A stretch of DNA of 64,000 nucleotides from Symsagittifera roscoffensis (taxonomy: Eukaryota; Xenacoelomorpha; Acoela; Convolutidae), in contig NC_087068.1 in the NCBI RefSeq assembly GCF_963678635.1, forward strand, positions 32,692,189 through 32,756,188. Reading direction: 5' to 3'. The notes beneath the pieces are model-generated. The model was not told the origin of the DNA and searched no databases. It saw only the letters and a program-made list of their open reading frames with translations. Position numbers and translations under genes: made by a program. This document shows, in pieces, positions 1-12,300 of this stretch. Position 1 is the stretch's first letter; every line of letters starts with the position of its first letter.

Positions 1-224
1 GTGTTTTCAATTGGCAAAAGTTAGATGAAGCAATACCAGCTTTTTTTCAACGCTTATTTTTTGAAGGTTTTGTATGGAGGAACAAAGATCTTACAGCTTC
101 AATTTCTTTGTCCAATGACTGCACAACGCCTTCAAAGGCAATGTGAAAATGTTTTTTCTATGTTTCCTTTTTCAGTTCCACTTAGTGCTTTCAATCACTG
201 TTCTATATTTCTGGGAATGTTGGG

Positions 225-392
225 TCAATTGTATTGGGCCAGTTGAGAGAGTAGGTCTGGGTATACGGAGTAGCGACAGTCCAGACCCCATGCAAAGTCG
301 AGGTGGTTGAACTGGTCGTACTGTCTGCTGAAGACTACATGGCCCAACTCCTTCTCTAACCACGCCACGTCCAGAGGGTCAGCCAGGGCATC
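225..392 (-). CDS. Acid lipase, last coding exon
   Basis: 55 codons plus TGA stop. It begins phase 0 after an AG at 394-393 and encodes [12 protein letters not shown] followed by [10 protein letters not shown]. The latter carries the catalytic His. The C-terminal length after the His (about 21 residues) matches the family. Confidence 0.95.
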   Translation of the reverse strand, partial: DALADPLDVAWLEKELGHVVFSRQYDQFNHLDFAWGLDCRYSVYPDLLSQLAQYN

Positions 393-3300
393 CTATAAAT
401 GATTCAGTAAAAATATCACATCTGAGGCCCTGAGAGGCATTGCAATGACTTTCTAATGCATTTTTCCAAACCGGCTTAATAACCTGATTACAAAATGAAA
501 TTAAAAAGGGAGAAGGAAGGGTAGATAATGGTTAAATTAATGAGAATTTTGCGCAGAATATCATTTATGAAATCAGGAAAGTGCCAAAATCATCTTCGAA
601 CTTTTTTTCAATAACTATTTCGTACACAAAGGCCCCTTAGAGTGAAGGAGTGTGTAGTGTTTACTTCACTTGACCTGTTTTCCGTGGAAGAGGGCGGTGG
701 GGATGGTGACGTTCCAGGCATTGTAGACGGGGGGAGTGGGGGTGCCGTAGTGTTTGTTGTTCTTGTGTCTGCTTCCCCAGTCGTATGCCTGGAAAACTCC
801 ACTGTCTACTTGCTGTGCATAGTGGTTCACCTAGCAAATAAATTGAAAACTAGTTTCAGGCTGAGAAAAACAATTTTGTCATGTTTGTTATTTATAGTCC
901 TAGTTTAAGCATAACTGGATCTATTTAGCTGTTTCCCCCCCCCCCCCCGGGATGACCAAAAATACTAGTCATACAATTTCCATATATGGAAAAATGCTAG
1001 TCATACACTTTCCATGCAATTCCATACGTACAGAAAATTGCATGAAAGGTCTATGATCAGGTCTATGAAATTTTTGAAAAAACAGGTCAAAAAAGCCGTT
1101 TTTAGGTCAAAATGATTTTTTAAATTTTAATTTCTCAAAACTTTTTGATTGTGTTCGTAACCGAACCGAATGACATAAACCTTGATTATTCAAACGTAGT
1201 AACCAACGGTTTGGCCGTCTCGCATTAAAAATCCATTGGAAACAGCCTGATATGGTATAACGAAAGTAATGAACTTTTAAGTTTTGGCAATAATTTTCAA
1301 AGATGATTATTTCTAAAATTTGATTTTTTAATTTACCAGACATTGATCAAGGCATACAAAAACATTTCATACAGTAGAAAGAGGAGTTTTAAGCGTTTTT
1401 GAAAAAAGTTATGAAGAGAAAAGGAAAAAAAATCCAATATTAGTATATCCAGGACTACGTTATACACACAAAAAATTAAATTTTGCATGCAAAATTTTTT
1501 TTTGCAAAAATTGTTTGTTTGAATACGAAAATCAATTTGCGGTTGGAAAAAAAACACGAAAAATTTTTGGGGGCAATTTCAAAAATTCTTAGAAAAATTT
1601 TTGTCGTCGCCATCAAAAAAATGCTAATCATACAATTTCCATATATGGAAATTGTATGACTAGTGTTTTTTTTCAGAAAACAAAAATTAAAAAAGTCAGT
1701 TTTCAGCAGCCCAAAAACGCTTAAATGTTTTGCCAGCAGTTGAATTGATTATTCAAAGCTTTTTTTCAAAAAAAAGTTTAAAAAAAATTCTTAGCATTTT
1801 TTTTCATACAATTTTTTTTCCTTTTTTTAATGAAGAGATACCAATTTCGATACCAAAACAACTATAAAATACCTTTGAAACTCGATTAAACTCATTTTGC
1901 AAAAATGTATGAAATTTGTATGACTAGCATTTTTCCATAGACTACGTGTATGAAATTGTATGATTAGCATTTTCGGTCTATGGAGGTCAACCCGGGCCTA
2001 TTGCAGCCGGTGATCTTAGGTTAAAAAATATGCGCGATTAGGGGGCCAAACTGTGCATTTTGTGAATTGTAAGCGGATTCCGCAACAAGGACGCTCCTTT
2101 TGTTGTTTTTTGTTGTTTCATTTTTTTGATTGTTCGGTCAATGTTTTAACATGTTTACAGACTAGTCTCTGGAATCCAGGAACTTTGAGACACAAAATTG
2201 TGCGCCTATCAAGTGCAAATCTTGGCCTCGTAAGGACGTCCTTGACCTTTGAATTAGTCTTTGATACTTGTTGAATTACTCCTTCATACATGCGTGGATG
2301 TTATTTATAAGAGGAGTATGAGTCATTTAGAAGGATGAGTTTCAGAGATCTATATTAATGTTCCGCATGTAGGTCTGTAGTACTGATCTGAAGATTAAGT
2401 CCGCAAGAGGAGTCTGGGCTGCAGATTTTCAACTACACACTCAAATAACTGAAATTTGGGAAAAGGGGACCTTAACTTACATTTAGCGTGCTGGTTCCAC
2501 TGGGTGTGTGACTGAAGTAGACATCCAGTCTGGAAGTGTTCAGCTGGCGTGTGTCCTCCTGTCCAGCCACCAAGTAGTACACCTGACAAAGAAAGTAGCA
2601 ACCGATAATCATGTCAGAGCACCAATTAGAGACTTCTTTCACCATTTCTTTTGACCATATCTCTTGATAAAAGAATTAACAGTTAGAGCCCTCATCGTTA
2701 CTTTCATCTGATTTGGGCATCCGTTACTACAATATTGATGACGAGTCATTTATTTGCTGCCAATTTAATTACTCAGTCGGCGGTGTATCTTTCTGTTTTT
2801 CAATATACAGATTTTTGTGCGTTAATTGCATTGGTCTTCATTTCTACAGAGCAGGTGGATTTACACAGACTTCAGTGAAAGGATATAAAAATTACGCAAA
2901 AAATCAGTCTAATGAAAAACAGAACAAAACTGCCAGTATATAAGGACAAAACCTCAAATGTTCAGACTGTGCCTTAACGAAAATAGTTTTTATAAGTTTC
3001 CATCATATTGTGTTGCAAGAAAAGAAATGATCTGCAGAGGAGCTCATTAGAGATGCGCGATTGCCACGGTTCGAGAAGGTGAATATGCATACCTCAGTGC
3101 AGGCGGGCTTGAAGAGGATGTCGACGTTGCTGCATATCTGTGCCTCTGCCAAATTCATCAGTTTGGTGGGTGGGAAGAACAGTCCGTATCCCAGCAGACG
3201 ATACACCCACTGCAACTTCTCAACCAACCCGGTGAAGTATCTAAACCGCAAACACCTTTTCATGTCAGAGACAGATTCGAAAGATCTCTAGTACAGTGCC

Positions 3301-6300
3301 GATTTGAATTATCCGAACAAAACTAATAAAACTCGAAGTTTATAAAGCGGTTTTCTCAAATTGAGTTGAATCTAGACAACAAACGAAGTCTTGCTTGGAA
3401 TGAGGAAGAATATGGTGCAGGTGGTTTTGCAAAATTGGGAACCAAAATTTTATCACAAAGGCGATCATTTTTGGCTGTTTTTAGTCCAAAAAGTAGTGCA
3501 AAACGATTGCGCTTTTTCAGAGACGTCATTTTTTTGAATGACTTGAATTATCAGAAATAGGCCATGCAAGTTGAGCCACACATAAAATTACTATAAGGCA
3601 AACGCGACACGTTGATGAACTTTTTAGTTAATTTCAGCTTGAAGTTCAAAAATATTTCAAAAATTTGAGCTTGTCCATCAATTTTCTCAAACCTATAAAG
3701 AATTGAAAGAACATGGACAGTCACAGTTAGTTGAAAAGACCAGATGATCATGTTTAAAAACTTTTTACAAGCAAAAACTAGTTTTTCAGAAAAAAATGTA
3801 AGTGTCAAGGTCGCCTAAAAAAATCAATTTTGAATGCAACTTTTTTCTTTTTTTTTCTCAATCAGCTGATTGTTCTATTTGAAGTATTGTCTGAACCAAT
3901 TTTTTTTTAAATAAAAAATTCAACCTTGCTTATGGCTCTAAAAAGTGAATGGAAAATTGTTAACCGAACTTGAACGAAAACAACTTTGAAATTGTGGCCT
4001 TGAAATTGTTCAAAATCATGGACGTTTTAGAAATGCTCCATTGTTGTTTTTGCTGACTGTTTCAAACGAAAACTTAGTGGTGAGATAGTACGAAACAGTT
4101 ACCAAACCAGTAATCTGGCAATTGTTTGAGTACCTGACTTCGAGAAGGAAAAAATTCGAGAGAAAATGGAAACCCACCCGAAACCTAAGTTCCTTGCCAT
4201 TTGGTTTTTATTTCAAACATCCTGGGAGCAGTGGTGAAGTGGTTACGTCTCCGGCTCTCAATCGATAGGTCGGATGTTTGAGGCCCACCATGATCTGTGC
4301 TCGTTGCTTGAGGGTGAGGCAACATTACCCAGCCCAGAAAAATAACCAAAAAAAATTGCATGTAGTTCTTAAGCAGGGGCACAACGGCGGTTCGCCGTAA
4401 TGAGCTGTACAGCTCGTATGTTGGTCCTATCCCTCGTGGATAAATGATATTAAAAAACATCCTTGATAATTACTATCAGATAATATCATGAATTTTCCAC
4501 TCTCTACTAAAATAAAACCTACGCTAATTCAAAAGCTATTAGAAACAACTAGCAATTTTTGTTTACTAATTCTCGTAAAAACACAACGTTCTGCACTGCT
4601 CTTGAACTCACAGCTAAAAAAAAGAAAAAAAAACATTGATTTAAACAGAGGCAAACGAAATTTGACATAACTTGAAAAAAAAAATTGGAGACAACATTTC
4701 CAGTACAAATTCAAACAAAAAAATCCGAGTATAGTTAGGTAGCACAAATATCATCATAGTGATATTTGTAACAAATTTCAAAAAAAATTAAGAACACCAA
4801 AAAAATTTGACGTTCGAAAAAGTCAATTGTCATTCTGACTTTCTTGTTTTTAGATTTTAGTGGAGCGAAAATAAAACAGATGGAATAACTGCTGTACGAG
4901 AAGTAATTAAAGATACAATAGGGTAAAAATACAGTAGAATTAAACTGACTTTTATCCAAATTGAGCTCAGTGTCAAAAAATTTTGTGAAATTTAGTCTGA
5001 ATATCGGAGAAGTTCAGACCAAATTTTATCGACACAGACCAAGATTTTCCGTAACTAAGTTTGGAATTCAAACCGAGGCTGAAAGTTTTTTAACATGATA
5101 CAACACTTGACTAGCTACCAGCAGCATTTTTCGGTTGTTAATATCGCATAAAAGATTTTACGCCACCAGGGGTGATCAGACCAATAAAGGAAGAAAACTT
5201 CAAACAAAAATTACTTACAACCAGGAACAACAACTTCAAATACAACTTAAAATTACCTTTCCAGATATCCAATCATCCTAACAAAAACAAACAGATGAAA
5301 AATCAATTTTAGTTGCAGCAGCAGACGAAAAAGAAGTAACTGTTTTACGCTTTTCACTGGGCGTTCGGATCATTTCGAATACGTCTTCGTAAATTTAAAT
5401 AAAAAAGAGTACGAAAGTTGAGCTTTATAGCTCTTAACAAATTTATGGAACATAGTCTTCAAGTTCTGAATTAATACTGACCTTGAGACAATAACATATA
5501 GTTGAAATTACAGCCGACTTTTCAAAATTGCATTTGATCTGTCAAAAGAGCGAACCAAAATGATTGCGCTTTTCAGAGGTCAGACTTTTTAAATATATTT
5601 GCACGGCTTTATTTTCAAAACAGGTTTCATTCAGCAAGGATCTGACAGGCATTTTTTAGTAGATTAGATTACTTAAAACGCCTACAAAAAGGCAAACGCA
5701 AAACTTCGAAGATCTTTTTTTAGTAAACTTCAGCTTGAAGAAAAGAATTATTTCAAAAATTTAAGACGCTTTCCGATAAATTTGCTGAAAGCTATAACAC
5801 CTTCATCATGGTGTTCTGCAGTTACAATTGCTCACCAAGCTTGATGATGAGCGATCCTAACGAAAAAGGTACATCAGTGTTTTGCACGAAAGACCAAAAT
5901 CGTGATATGCAAAAATTACTCGATTCCCAAATATGATCACAAAAGAGCAGAAACTAAGCAAAGCTGGCTGATGCGACGTCTATTTAAAATAGTAATCGTT
6001 TTGGTAACTCTCGATGTGTGGGAAGTAAATATGGCGTAAGCTGGATATTCTTCGCGCAATTTTAAGTTAACTAAAAACGCTTTTCGGTTTCAAGTGCAGT
6101 TCACTTTTTCATCTAGATTTCGGAGTTTAAAAAATCGAGCAAAATTAACTGTGACTAGAAAATTAGTCTGCGCTGTCTGCTATTCAAGTTCCTTTTTCAC
6201 ATCTATTTTTGACTCATAAGTTTGTTTCAGCTAAAATTTAAAGGCACAAAAACTAGACACCGTGTTTTCCTCTGCTGCTACGAAACTTTCATGGTCTGTC

Positions 6301-9300
6301 GCCAGCAAAAACGAATATCCAGCATCACCAAAGCTGATAGTTTGTGTTATCTGTTACCGAATTGGCAACGTTAAGCATATATTTTTTGCATCTTAACTAA
6401 TTATAAATGTACCCAGTGCTGTTTTTAGTAGTTTTCATTGATATGACAATAGTAATGTTTTATAAAATATTGAAAAAACAAACAAAATAATTTGGGAAAT
6501 ATTGATGGGTGCAGAAGGCACTCAACAAAAATTCGCGAATATATTTTTTCAATACTTTTCTAACAATTCCTATCGTCATAACGGTACCGCGACAATTCGC
6601 AAGAAAATGCAAGTCGCAACAAAAGACAACTCGCTAATTTTAAGGAAAGCAACAACTTGCAAGTTTTTGAAGCTATTGGAAACTTTATATTGTCGCATTA
6701 CGCATCATAATATGGAAAATAGCTTGCACAGCAGCCGGGTACATTTAAAAATGTTTCAGATGCTAAAATATACATACTTAATGTTGCCACAACAGTAACA
6801 GGTGCTGCAGGTAACAGGTGCTGCGATTTTCCATGCTGCAGGTAGATCATAGTACAAGCTATCAGCTTTGGTGATGCTGGGTTTTCATTTTCGCTGGTAA
6901 TGGAACCATGAAAGATTCGTAGCAGCAGAAGAAAGCATAGTGGTTTGTTTTTGTGCCTCGGTTAACAGCGTTATTATGACCATGAAGCATTTATTCCGAT
7001 AAAATTTGATATGACTCTTTCTAAATGAACCTGATCACGCTGGTCACTCCACCCAGCTGTGCCACCGGGGCCAGGGCGCCAAAGAACTTGACCTTGGCAG
7101 CCAGATGAGAGTTGTAGGAGAATCCGGCGAAACCAACTTCGAAAACAGTTCACATTACTAATAACAGCAACAGGTCAATGTGTGCAAATAACATCAGGCG
7201 TTCAATCACAGTAACAACTGCAAAAAATTAAAACAACGAAAAACAATAAATATAAGTGCAAAATAGTTGTCAACGGTTCACTTCGTTAGTTCTTCTGTGA
7301 ATGAAAACGATCCCTGTTCGCAACTGGGCATCTACAAATTATGCACAACGTACGAGGTCTAAAACTCGTATAATAAACCCAACCCTAGTCTTCAACTAAT
7401 GGAAAAAAAACAGGCGGAAGCAGGAAGGAAAGAAAAAGAAAAAACTCAAAAGGCTAACTACGATTTTCCATGACGTGGTTTGTTTTTCAGAAAACATGGT
7501 TTGAATGTCAAAATGTGGATGATTGCAAGCTTCAATATTTACTCATTGTTCCTTGTGAGTACCCGACATAGTTAATCTGGGTCTGATTCACAAATTGGGT
7601 GACATAGTCCACAACTGCAGGTAGATCATAGTACGCAATCTCGTCCCAAGTCCACTCCCAGAATGCGAATTGGGTCTGCTTGAGGGAGGTGTGAGTGCGA
7701 CTGTACTTGGAACCCCTCGCGTTCGGCAGCCACACGTCATAGCCAGCGTCAGCCAGAATGAACCCTGAAACTCATTAAAAAGTCTCAAAGGCTCATTTTA
7801 ACAAAAATACATGGCTATTGCGCTAAGTAGCCTCCTATCAAGAACTGAATCTTGCCATTGTGTTTTCTTAATGTACGCTCAAAAATAAACTGAATAGAAC
7901 TGATGCTGAACAAATTCAAGATTTTTTATACAGAAAAAACATCGCCTGAAAAGTGGAAAAGTTTCAACGAATAGCTCAAAATCCATACATAAATAAAACC
8001 ATTGCAGAGCTCCTTTCTAAGTTATTGGCTAGTTTTATGAAAAAACAAACTGCAGTCCCATTCAACTCATAATAGTTTGTGCATGTTTATCAGACAATTT
8101 TCTAAACTTTTGAAATAATTCTGGCCTTGAAACAGTGAAAAGGCGTTGAAATAGCAATCGAAATGTCGAAACTGCATTGAATTGTCAAAAGATCAATGCA
8201 ATAAGATTGCGCTTTTTTGGAAACGTTTTTGCCATTGTCAAGACAATAACTTAAAAAAACCATTAACGATCTGCCACAGGCAATTCTTCAGAGAAAAATC
8301 GCATAAGACGGCAGCAAAAAAGCAAACGCGAAACTTCAAACAGCTATTTTGGTTTGTTTAATTTTGATGGTCAGAATTATAAATAATTCCACATTTTTGA
8401 CAATACCTTGAGCAGCTTATCGGCCAAAATACGGTTGTTTTAGGCGAATTAGACTTTTTCATATTTTTTACGTGCTGAAATGAGTGACAAATTATAGTTA
8501 ATCCCAAATTGCTCTCTTTATTTATAAACTAGTGTGTAACGCACCTTCGGTGCTCCAAATTTATGACAACTCACAAAACCGCAGATTTTAAAAATAATAT
8601 TTGCATCCTTTAAATGTAATCTGACAGCACCCAATTACAAGGTTGGTAATTTCAAATTTTGCAAAGTTATTCAAGTTTTTTAATTCAAAATTTGAAAAAC
8701 CATACAATTTTGTGAATTTTTTATATCTAAGTCCGTTGAAAGTTTTTAAAAGGCAGAAAAATGCCATTTCTCGGAAACTAAAAGCAATGGAGCAGACACA
8801 TTTGGACTCAAGATTTGCAACTTCTGAGAGTACTCACAGCACCCAACTACAGGGTTGGGAACTTCAAATCTTGAGGAACTTCAAATTGAAATTATCTTAT
8901 TTTTTTTTAAAGAAGTGACATAACTCCAGAACTACAAACATTTGAGCACTCATATTTGGAGGCGAACCTTGCAACCCCTGAGAGTACTCTGACAGCCGCT
9001 AACATCAGACTAGAAATTCCAAACTTTGAGAAAAAAATTAAGTTTATGTTTTCTGAAAACTTTTTTGAACAGAAAAATACAATAAACGACATATCTCAAA
9101 AACTAACAGGATTAGCATTCATAGTTGCAGAAAAAACTTGCAAAACTAGGAGAGCCCTGAAAAAGCCTCAATCTAGAGATAGGAACTTGAAAATTTTATA
9201 TCTAAGTTCTTGAACATTAAAAAAAAAGACATTACAAACGTCACATCTCGGAAACTAAAACCAATTGAGCAGTCACAATCGGTTACAAAATTGGCAAGAA

Positions 9301-12300
9301 AAAACTCCTGAGAGTGCGCTAACAGTACCCAACTAAAAGATTGAGAATTTCAAAAGTTTCTTAAAACTATTTTTATTTAAATTAAAGTTTTAAAGTTTTT
9401 AAAATCTAAGTTTTCTAAAAAGTTAAAAATTAAGAGTAAATTACGTCATATCTCGAAAACCACAAGGATTTGAGCAGTCATATTAAAAAGTAAATTTCGC
9501 AATCCAAGAGAGTACTCTCATAGAGTACTCTGACAGCCCCCACTACAAAAATGAGAATTTCAAATTAAGAAAAAAAAATTAATTTAATTTTTGTGAATTT
9601 TTTTTTTAAAAGTCACAAAAAACGTCATATCTCGAAAACTACGAAACCTGAGCAGACAAATTCAGAGGCAAGTTTCGCATTCCCTCAAAGTGCCCTTACA
9701 GTCTCACACTACAGGATTGAGATCTTCAATTTTTTTAAATTCACTAAATCTAAGTTTCTGGAAAATTTTTGAAAAAATTTTAAAAACGTCATATCTCGAA
9801 AACTGGATTTGAGAAGTCATATTCAGAGGCAAAATTAGCAACCCATGTGATTACCCTCACAGTTTCCGACTGCAGGGTTGAGATTTTCAAAATTTCAGAT
9901 TTTTTTCAAGTCTAATTTTTTTGAAAATTTGTGAAAAAATCATTACAAACGTCATATCTCAAAAACTACTCAAATTTGAGAACTGAGATTTGGAGGCAAG
10001 ATTCGCAACACCTCAGGGGCAACTACAATGATAAGAATTTCAAATTTTGTAAAATTTTCAAAAATTTACGGTTTCTAGTGATTTTTGAAAAATCTCAAAA
10101 ATTGCCGTATCTCCTAAATTAAAAGGATTTGGTTATTCAAATATGGAGGCCTGACAGCATCCCAAAATTGAGTTGCTATTTTCAAACTCGTTGAAATAAA
10201 CACTGAATTCAAACACGAAAAAAAATCTTAACAATTGCAATATACGATATAGCTTAAACGTGAAAAAATTCTTTTCTTAAACATGCAAAACTAATACGTT
10301 GAAAAAGCTTAAGCATGGCAAGATAGTGAAGCCCGCATTTAAAAAAATTAAAGATACCAAATTGTTGGCAAAATCTTTTTGGGTCAATGAATCTGAACAA
10401 AGTTGATTAATCCGCGTCGGATTTCAGCTTCTCACTTATAATTAGTACCAAAAAGTTCGGACAGACAAAATTAATTAAAAAGAGCAATTGACCTATTTTG
10501 GAATTATTTTGCATGCAAAATCTAATTTTTCAGTCCGATTTTGTGTCTCAAGGTTGTATGAAAAAAAATTGCATGCAAAAATTTGTCAAAATGGTACGAT
10601 TGCTCTTTTTATTTAATTCTGTCTGTCCGAATTTTTTGCAACTCTCTATATTTCCACACGTGAAAACTATTTCCAAAAATTAATTAACCCATAGAGAGTT
10701 GCAAAAAGTTCGGACAGACAGAAATATTTAAAAAGAGCAACTGTCTAGACATCAAGGGAAATTAAAACTGAAACAAACATAACATCGAAAGTTCAAAGAG
10801 CAGATTTTCGCTCGAAACTTATAACCATGGCGGGCAATTGCATCCGAAGCGTCGAAAAGTAAACCTTGAAACATGAAAACTATTGCTCAGGTTAGATAAT
10901 GTTTTTCTGCAATTAGTTTCCAATTTTTGAATGATTTAATCATTTTCACTTCCGTTTGTTTTTTTTGGGCGGCCTCATCCGTTTTTTTTTTAATGAACTT
11001 CAAGGGTTGGGAACTTCAAATCTTGAGGAACTTCAAATTGAAATTATCTTATTTTTTTAAAAGAAGTGACATAACTCCAGAACTACAAACATTTGAGCAC
11101 TCATATTTGGAGGCGAACCTTGCAACCCCTGAGAGTACTCTGACAGCCGCTAACATCAGACTAGAAATTCCAAACTTTGAGAAAAAAATTAAGTTTATGT
11201 TTTCTGAAAACTTTTTTGAACAGAAAAATACAATAAACGACATATCTCAAAAACTAACAGGATTAGCATTCATAGTTGCAGAAAAAACTTGCAAAACTAG
11301 GAGAGCCCTGAAAAAGCCTCAATCTAGAGATAGGAACTTGAAAATTTTATATCTAAGTTCTTGAACATTAAAAAAAAAGACATTACAAACGTCACATCTC
11401 GGAAACTAAAACCAATTGAGCAGTCACAATCGGTTACAAAATTGGCAACAAAAAACTCCTGAGAGTGCGCTAACAGTACCCAACTACAAGATTGAGAATT
11501 TCAAAAGTTTCTCAAAACTATTTTTATTTAAATTAAAGTTTTAAAGTTTTTAAAATCTAAGTTTTCTAAAAAGTTAAAAATTAAGAGTAAATTACGTCAT
11601 ATCTCGAAAACCACAAGGATTTGAGCAGTCATATTAAAAAGTAAATTTCGCAATCCAAGAGAGTACTCTCATAGAGTACTCTGACAGCCCCCACTACAAA
11701 AATGAGAATTTCAAATTAAGAAAAAAAAATTAATTTAATTTTTGTGAATTTTTTTTTTAAAAAGTCACAAAAAACGTCATATCTCGAAAACTACGAAACC
11801 TGAGCAGACAAATTCAGAGGCAAGTTTCGCATTCCCTCAAAGTGCCCTTACAGTCTCACACTACAGGATTGAGATCTTCAATTTTTTTAAATTCACTAAA
11901 TCTAAGTTTCTGGAAAATTTTTGAAAAAATTTTAAAAACGTCATATCTCGAAAACTGGATTTGAGAAGTCATATTCAGAGGCAAAATTAGCAACCCATGT
12001 GATTACCCTCACAGTTTCCGACTGCAGGGTTGAGATTTTCAAAATTTCAGATTTTTTTCAAGTCTAATTTTTTTGAAAATTTGTGAAAAAATCATTACAA
12101 ACGTCATATCTCAAAAACTACTCAAATTTGAGAACTGAGATTTGGAGGCAAGATTCGCAACACCTCAGGGGCAACTACAATGATAAGAATTTCAAATTTT
12201 GTAAAATTTTCAAAAATTTACGGTTTCTAGTGATTTTTGAAAAATCTCAAAAATTGCCGTATCTCCTAAATTAAAAGGATTTGGTTATTCAAATATGGAG

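Larger units (their letters stand above)
8850..11001. repeat. 2.15-kb tandem duplication, copy 1
   Basis: From AGGGTTGGGAACTTC onward the sequence matches 11002-13140 at an offset of about 2152 bases, with very few substitutions or single-base indels. It contains most of the satellite array, one palindromic miniature element and the left part of a second one. The junction is after TTTTTTTAATGAACTTCA at about 11001. Confidence 0.92.

Noticed and set aside
642-908. 88-codon plus-strand frame
   Set aside because: It is antisense to the lipase exon 675-830, which has clear family motifs and splice sites.
6502-6798. 98-codon frame inside the fold-back element
   Set aside because: No family match and AT-rich; it looks like chance.
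7532-7788. Second minus-strand frame overlapping the lipase exon (66 codons)
   Set aside because: It is an out-of-frame reading of the GYSQG exon.
8590-10140. CRISPR-like repeat array
   Set aside because: Monomers are about 165 bases and diverged, in a eukaryotic intron; no spacers of regular length.
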